From Eopsaltria australis (Eukaryota; Chordata; Aves; Passeriformes; Petroicidae): 64,000 bases of DNA. How positions within the stretch are numbered: position 1 is the first letter of the stretch; every line of letters begins with the position of its first letter. Below the pieces are notes generated by a model. The model was not told the DNA's origin and made no database searches. It worked only from the letters and a program-made list of their open reading frames with translations. The translations under genes were made by a program, and so were the position numbers. The stretch spans positions 1,550,001-1,614,000 of the forward strand of contig JAVTVJ010000296.1 in the NCBI GenBank assembly GCA_034509425.1, read 5' to 3'. This document shows, one piece after another, positions 58,626-64,000 of this stretch.

Positions 58626-58875
58626 TTCATGGAATCCCAGAATGGTTTGGGTTGGAAGGGACCTTAAAACCATCCAGTTCCACCCCCTGCCAAGGGCAGG
58701 GACACCTTGCACTATCCCAGGTTGCTCCAAGCTCTGTCCAGCCTGTTCTGGAGCACTGCCAGGGATCCAGGGGCAGCCTCAGCTGGGCCTCAGCACCCTG
58801 GGCCAGGGCCTCAGCCAAGAATTTCTTCCTAAAATCTAATCTCAATCTGCCCTGTTTCATCTTAAGGCCATTCCA
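58626..58875 (-). mobile_element. CR1 LINE 3'-end fragment
   Basis: TCATGGAATCCCAGAATGGT, then TTGGGTTGGAAGGGACCTTA, GGCAGGGACACCTTGCACTA and GAATTTCTTCCTAAAATCTA. About 250 bp, inverted. Confidence 0.95.
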
Positions 58876-60355
58876 ACAAAATGCCTGGATCTACAGAAGA
58901 TGGAGGCAGAAGCCTTTCCTTGCTGGCTCCCTTTGCAGAAACACACACAGCAAACACAGCAGCTCCCATGCTAAACAAAAGGCAGGCAACAGTTCAGCAG
59001 TTTCCCTGCTCCTGAAGGTGGAAAATCTGCTTGGCTGCACTCACCCACTCCCTGAGCTGCTGGCACGTCCCAAAGAGAGCCACGATATCCCCGTGTTCTG
59101 TAGGAGCAGCACAACAAAACAGAGAAATCAAGGAGCAGCACAAAAGCCACGAACACCAAGCATGGTGCTGAGCCAATTAGTGGAACAAGAGAAATCCAAT
59201 TCAGCCTTGGGTTTTCTCTCAGAGGCAGGAATGTCTCTGCTGCAGCCTGGGAAGTTCAGCTTAGTGCTGGCAGCTCTGAGAATTCACCTCGTGTAAACTC
59301 AGCAGAGAGATGAAAAATACTCTCCTGCTCCAGGCAAAGCTGGAGCTTTTGCTTTTCAGCAGAGGGGCTGAAAGAGGAGTCTGTGGAATGATTAATTTGG
59401 GGATCAATGGAGTAGCCAGAGCAGCCAAAGGAGCTCAGCTGGACACATGGGTGGGTCAGTGTGGCTACGTGAGCAGAGCCAGTCAGTGACAGAACCAGCA
59501 CATAGAAATCAGGCTGGAATCAAGGCTGGTCTTATCTCCTGGCTGTGTGAGGAGTAACCCCGCACAAAAATTGCAGCACCCACACTGCTGTGCTGCCTGG
59601 AAGGTCTGTGAGTGGCAGAGAGCACAGGGAGCACCTCAACATCCTGGAAAAGACACACACAAAAGCAGGGACAGAGTGATTTGTGGCAGTAGCTCTCACC
59701 CCTGATGGAGAGGTGTCTTCCAAGCTGGGATTTAAATTCAGTTCCTGGACTTCTACTGGTTTGAAGTCAATGCCTGATGCCCCCAGCAGCAGCACTGTTT
59801 TGCCTTTACTAACCTGTAACTAAATAAAAGGTTTAAATCAGCTCTTACACAAAGTTCCTGTGTCACTGTCACTGCTTTTTGGCTGCAGGAACCATGGCTT
59901 TCTGAAATTCTCTTTACAAACAGAAGGCACCATGAACAGGCTCTGCTATTTTGGTTCACACAGACATTTTGGCATTGCAGCCAGCCCTCATCAGTGAGAG
60001 CAAATGTAACACTGGTGACTTCAGTGCTGAAGAGCAGGCTTTGCAGCTCCTGATGCTGCTGTTTTTGTGCTCATCACCCTCAAAAATGGGGATATTTGGG
60101 ATTTAAAGGAGGTGCTGCTGCTCCAGTGAACTGCAGTGCCAGCCCACAGAGGACAGAGCAGCCCAGCCCCACCTGAGGGGATGCAGGAGCACAAACTCTG
60201 CTTCACCAGGGTGAAATCTGAGCATCCCAGAGCTGGGTGAATCACCCAGGGAGCACCAGCACAGGAGGGCAGAGGCACTGGAGAGCAGCAGTGAAATGGG
60301 CTGAGCTGGGCACCTCACCATGGCCTTGCAAGAGCCAAAGCCACCACTAAACCAT
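58876..60355. other. Intergenic DNA, nothing recognised
   Basis: Unique-looking sequence with short open frames only. Confidence 0.55.
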
Positions 60356-60590
60356 GTCCCCAAGTGCCACATCTACAGGCCTTTTACATCCCTCCAGATG
60401 ATGCCCCCACACTCCTGGGCAGCCTCTTCCAATGCTTGACAAGCCATTCCATGAAGAAATTTCCCCTAATATCCAATTTAAACTTCCCCAGGTGCAGCTT
60501 GAGGTCGTTTCCTCTGGTCCTGTCACTTGTTACCTGGGAGAGGGGACCGACCCCCACGTCACTCCAGCCTCCTTTCAGGGAGCTGTAGAT
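60356..60590 (-). mobile_element. CR1 LINE internal 3' fragment
   Basis: CAAGTGCCACATCTACAGGC, CTGGGCAGCCTCTTCCAATG, CTTGACAAGCCATTCCATGA, AATTTCCCCTAATATCCAAT and TTCAGGGAGCTGTAGA. Same inner region as the copy at 19724-20183, but lacking the last 3' bases. Confidence 0.92.
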
Positions 60591-61811
60591 GGATGGTTTG
60601 CTCCATCCTCTGGCAAAGCACAAGCCCAGGGATTTTCAGTCATTTCCTGCTACCTGTGGTGATGCCTGAAGGATGCAGGGATGAGGCAGATGATGTTGGC
60701 AGGGAGGCAGGAGCAGGAGGTCCTTCTGCAGCCCTTTCTCAGCTCAGCTGGAGCAGAGGGTGCTGGGGTTTGGCACATTCGTCCCTTGGACATCACCTGT
60801 GAGGGGGGCACAGGGGACAGAGCACAGGGGACAGAGCACACCTCCCTCCTCACCCCCTGCACAGAGCACTCCCACCCACCACCATCTGCATCAAATCCCT
60901 CAGCAGGGACAGGAACAGAGGACAGGGAGCAGCAGGAGAAATTAATCTATTTTTTATTTTAAAAATGTTTAATTTATTTCATTTAATTTCCACTGCAAGC
61001 ATCAGGAACCTGTGTGTAAGCTGGCTCTGCAGCACCTCCAATGCAGCATTTCCTGGCTGAGTGAGAAAGCTTCTCTGTTAAAGAACAAACTTAACAAAAG
61101 ACAGATTAAAAGCTGTCTATTTCTTACTGAAAAACCCAGATTCCTAATTTCTGCATGTGCTGGCTGCCCTGAGGCACAGCATGCAATGCATCCACACACA
61201 CCAGCACACAGTCTGAGAGCTGAAACCCTACACCCACCAGTTTGTCCGAGGGAGGAAAAGTTATCAGATTAAGATCAGCAAGATTTAAGGGCTGGTAGAG
61301 CATTTATCACAGTGGTTTTTTGCACTCATCTGCTTTATGTACTCAAGCAAGATTTACTCGGAGTTGTCACAATTTGGGCTCTGAGGAGAAAACATGCTGA
61401 CTCCTTCTTCTTTCTCATCCACTGAGACAGCTGAGCCTATGCCTAAATTTACCCAGGAGAAGGGGCTCATTCAAGCTGGTACAAGTATTCTTATATTTAA
61501 ATGTGGGGATGTGTTTTAAATATCTCGTGAAATTGAAGCTTGGGCACATTAACCCAAAATACTTCCATGTTTCTAAGCTTGTCCCCAGAACTGCTCCTTT
61601 CAGAGCTTCCTTCACTTTACTCAAAACGTTTGCACACTTAAATTTTCCATTTGGTGTCAGTTTTACCAGCAGCAGCAGCCACCCAAACAATCCAAATACT
61701 CCCAGGGACAAAGTCATGGAAAACCAGCATTTGATCAGGTGCATCAGAAATTTATGTATTACTTTTACCCTAATGCTAAAATATCCAATATCCAAGCACT
61801 GTTTTCTTCAG
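60591..61811. other. Intergenic DNA, nothing recognised
   Basis: A short GGGGACAGAGCACA direct repeat is at 60812-60839. AT-rich DNA at 60940-60990. No gene recognised. Confidence 0.55.
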
Positions 61812-62077
61812 GATATTCATGGAATATCCTGAGCTGGAAGGGACCTACAAGGATCATCAAGTCCAACTCCAGCCCTGCACAGGACACACCAAGAACCCCA
61901 CCCTGTGGCTGAGAGCATTGTCCAAACGTTCCTTGAGCTCTGTCAGGCTTGGTGCTATGACCACTGCCCTGAGGAGACTGTTCCAGTGCCCAACCACCCT
62001 CTGAGTGAGAAACTTTTCCTCTATCCAAACCCAAACCTTCCCCTAATATCCAAAAAGCTTTATCCTAATATCCAGGT
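61812..62077 (-). mobile_element. CR1 LINE 3' fragment, different subfamily
   Basis: GAGCTGGAAGGGACCTACAA, GGATCATCAAGTCCAACTCC, AGCATTGTCCAAACGTTCCT and GAGACTGTTCCAGTGCCCAA. This is the inverted form of the subfamily also seen at 44949-45098. Confidence 0.93.
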
Positions 62078-63173
62078 TTTTCATTTGCCACGTGAAAATT
62101 AATTATCACAGTTCAATTCCCATTACATCAAACATCTTTTGGAAAAAGAAACCCCAATCCAAGATGGTCTTTTCCCTCACAAAGACACCTAGCAGGATGC
62201 AGAAATAGCTGTAAAAATAACAGATGAAGCACAAAGTCTGTCCTGCATCCATCCAGGTTTGTGCTGCGTTTCTGGTGGTGGCCACGGCGCAGGAAAAATC
62301 CGACCTGTGACAACTGTCTCACATTTTCTGGAGACCACATGAATTCCCAGCTGATTTCTTCATGTGAGCACTGCCTTTCCAAGGCATCTCAGAGCTTACA
62401 AAACTCTCTTGCAGAGAGGAACGGGCAAGGAAGTTTTTAAAGGCTTTGCAAGGGGAACACGCGCCCTGCCTGGAAACCCAGATCGGTTCTTCTCTGCTTC
62501 TGTTTAGGAGCAGCATTCCCAGGCTGCATTTCCAAGAGGTTTTTTGGTTTTACAGCTGTCATGACAGCAATTTTCTCAGCTTTGCAAGGTTCCCTCATAT
62601 CCTGTTGGAGCTGGCTTATCTCTGTTTGGGAGCCATGTTCCTACACGGGGTTTTTCAGGAACAGATGTTCCAGCTGATCCCGCATTGCAGCACTCAACAT
62701 ATTTCACAGCCCCATTTTGAAACAATTAGCCTGTCACTGCTGAAAGAAATCTAATGCTTGGCTACTTGTTAGCTTTGGAAATAATAATAAAATAAAAAAA
62801 ATCAGGAGTAACCTATGATTTATACTTCTTCCAAATATGCCAAGATGCTCTAAATTTACAGCTCGTTAAAATGGCAGCGTGTCGTGGTTCAGCTGCTGGG
62901 CCCAAGATTTGTTATCTGGAGAAAAAGGATCTCTGGGCAGAGCAGCTGGCAAAGAGCTCCCCCAGCCCCACAAGTAACCAGGAAAAAAAAAAAAAAAAAA
63001 GAAAGAAAGAAGAAAGAAATAAGGACAGTCTTTATTTACAGAAATTAAAAGCTAATGGATTAGTGAGGAGTGTTCAGAGCAGTGGCATCTGCAGCTTTTG
63101 GACCACAGGCTGCTGTCAACACACCCAATTTACTGTGCAATACAAGGCAGCCTAATTAATAACTCCTTAATGA
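62078..63173. other. Intergenic DNA with an A/GAAA-rich tract
   Basis: An A run at 62983-63000 followed by GAAA-type repeats to about 63020. Nothing else recognised. Confidence 0.6.
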
Positions 63174-63344
63174 AATCATAGAATCCTAGAATGGTTTGGG
63201 TTGGAAGGGACCTTAAAGCTCATCCAGTTCCAACCCCTGCCATGGGCAGGGACACCTTCCACTATTCCAGATTGCTCCGAGATCCATGCAACCTGGCCTT
63301 GGACACTTCCAGGGATCCAGGGGCAGCCACAGCTTCTCTGGGCA
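63174..63344 (-). mobile_element. CR1 LINE 3'-end fragment
   Basis: AATCATAGAATCCTAGAATG, GTTTGGGTTGGAAGGGACCT, CCATGGGCAGGGACACCTTC and CCACAGCTTCTCTGGGCA. Well preserved, about 170 bp, ends abruptly at 63344. Confidence 0.95.
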
Positions 63345-63809
63345 GATGCTCTGGACTGCAAACACCCAACAGAGCACCATGGACCCATGGCTGTGATTCG
63401 ACTCATCTGCAGGCAATGGCTTGGGAGCCCCCCAGGCACAGACCCAGTGAATCACAAGATGCACTAAATGGCTTTGGTGCCATGAAAGCCAAAGGAGTCA
63501 AGGCAGATTTATATCGGGGAAGAATTTGATCCCCAACATTAAGCAGCAGTAATACCCACAGAAAAGGAACTTGCAGGCTGCTGTACTGAAATTACCTCGT
63601 TTTCATCTCATTGAGATTTCCACTTGGAGAAAGAGATCTCATGGTTGCACAGATCCAGACCCAAAGGAGTGAACACCCAGCACAGAGCCCATCTGCCACC
63701 AACACACACCCCCTGCTTGTCCCTACCTGCCTGGCACCTTCCAGTGCCATTTGTAACCTCGTGTACCTTTGTAACCTGCTCCTTGTCAACTCCTTTTTTT
63801 TCTTTGGAG
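63345..63809. other. Intergenic DNA, nothing recognised
   Basis: Spacer between two CR1 ends of opposite orientation; no feature recognised. Confidence 0.55.
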
Positions 63810-63894
63810 CAACCTGGCCTAGTGGACAGTACCTGCCCGTGGCAGGGGGTTGGAATGAGATGATCCCTTCCAACCCAAACCATTCTATGATTCC
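63810..63894 (+). mobile_element. CR1 LINE 3'-end fragment
   Basis: CAACCTGGCCTAGTGGACAG, GTGGCAGGGGGTTGGAATGA, TTCCAACCCAAACCATTCTA then TGATTCC. About 85 bp in plus orientation. Confidence 0.94.
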
Positions 63895-64000
63895 CTGTGT
63901 CTACCTTTCCCTTCAGAGGGATGAGGGTGGATGAGCCAAGCCCGAGCTGGCAGTCCCGTGCTGACATTTCCTGGCCAGCACAGGGTGCAGTAACAAGGAA

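Noticed and set aside
1..64000. tRNA, rRNA, snRNA genes, CRISPR arrays, bacterial-type operons or viral genes
   Set aside because: Looked for typical boxes and repeats on both strands and recognised none; the sequence is vertebrate nuclear DNA.

Overview
The window looks like nuclear DNA of a bird. Its interspersed repeats are nearly all CR1 LINE 3' ends, with the typical 'AATCACAGAATGGTTTGGGTTGG' type of terminus split over both strands, and I see no Alu, L1 or B1-like sequence. The only protein-coding gene I can support is a vertebrate gene with introns, GT-AG splice sites and a CpG-island promoter. A songbird is plausible from the repeat style, but the sequence alone does not prove it.

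The gene is DACT1 (Dapper1, dishevelled-binding antagonist of beta-catenin 1), on the minus strand from 33361 (ATG) to 24752 (stop). It has four coding exons: 33005-33361, 30668-30800, 28919-29074 and 24752-26610. Joined, they give one open frame of 2505 bp (834 aa) with correct phases at every junction. It ends in the Dapper PDZ-binding tail MTTV. A CpG island covers exon 1 and the start region (about 32550-33780). The 3' UTR probably runs to about 23870, where there is a polyadenylation signal. Intron 2 carries an old CR1 fragment with recognisable reverse-transcriptase C-terminal coding, and intron 1 a younger CR1 3' end.

Everything else appears intergenic. Positions 1-23.8 kb lie downstream of DACT1 and hold few repeats: one small CR1 piece near 6.3 kb, one longer CR1 at 19.7-20.2 kb and an ancient self-complementary repeat near 18 kb. 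Positions 34-64 kb lie upstream of DACT1 and get richer in CR1 towards the right end. This part also holds a near-identical 217-bp sequence present twice, 10.1 kb apart, and two CR1 copies that share flanking DNA and so look like products of a local duplication. Several AT-rich, homeodomain-site-rich stretches in both flanks look like conserved regulatory DNA, as expected around a developmental Wnt regulator in a gene-poor region, but this is inference.

Most unusual structures: a perfect 17-bp inverted repeat in the CpG island inside intron 1; a 19-unit ATT microsatellite fused to a CR1 end about 420 bp upstream of the start codon; the 217-bp duplicated unit; and a 260-codon open frame just beyond the DACT1 3' end on the other strand. 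I found no clear new gene system.
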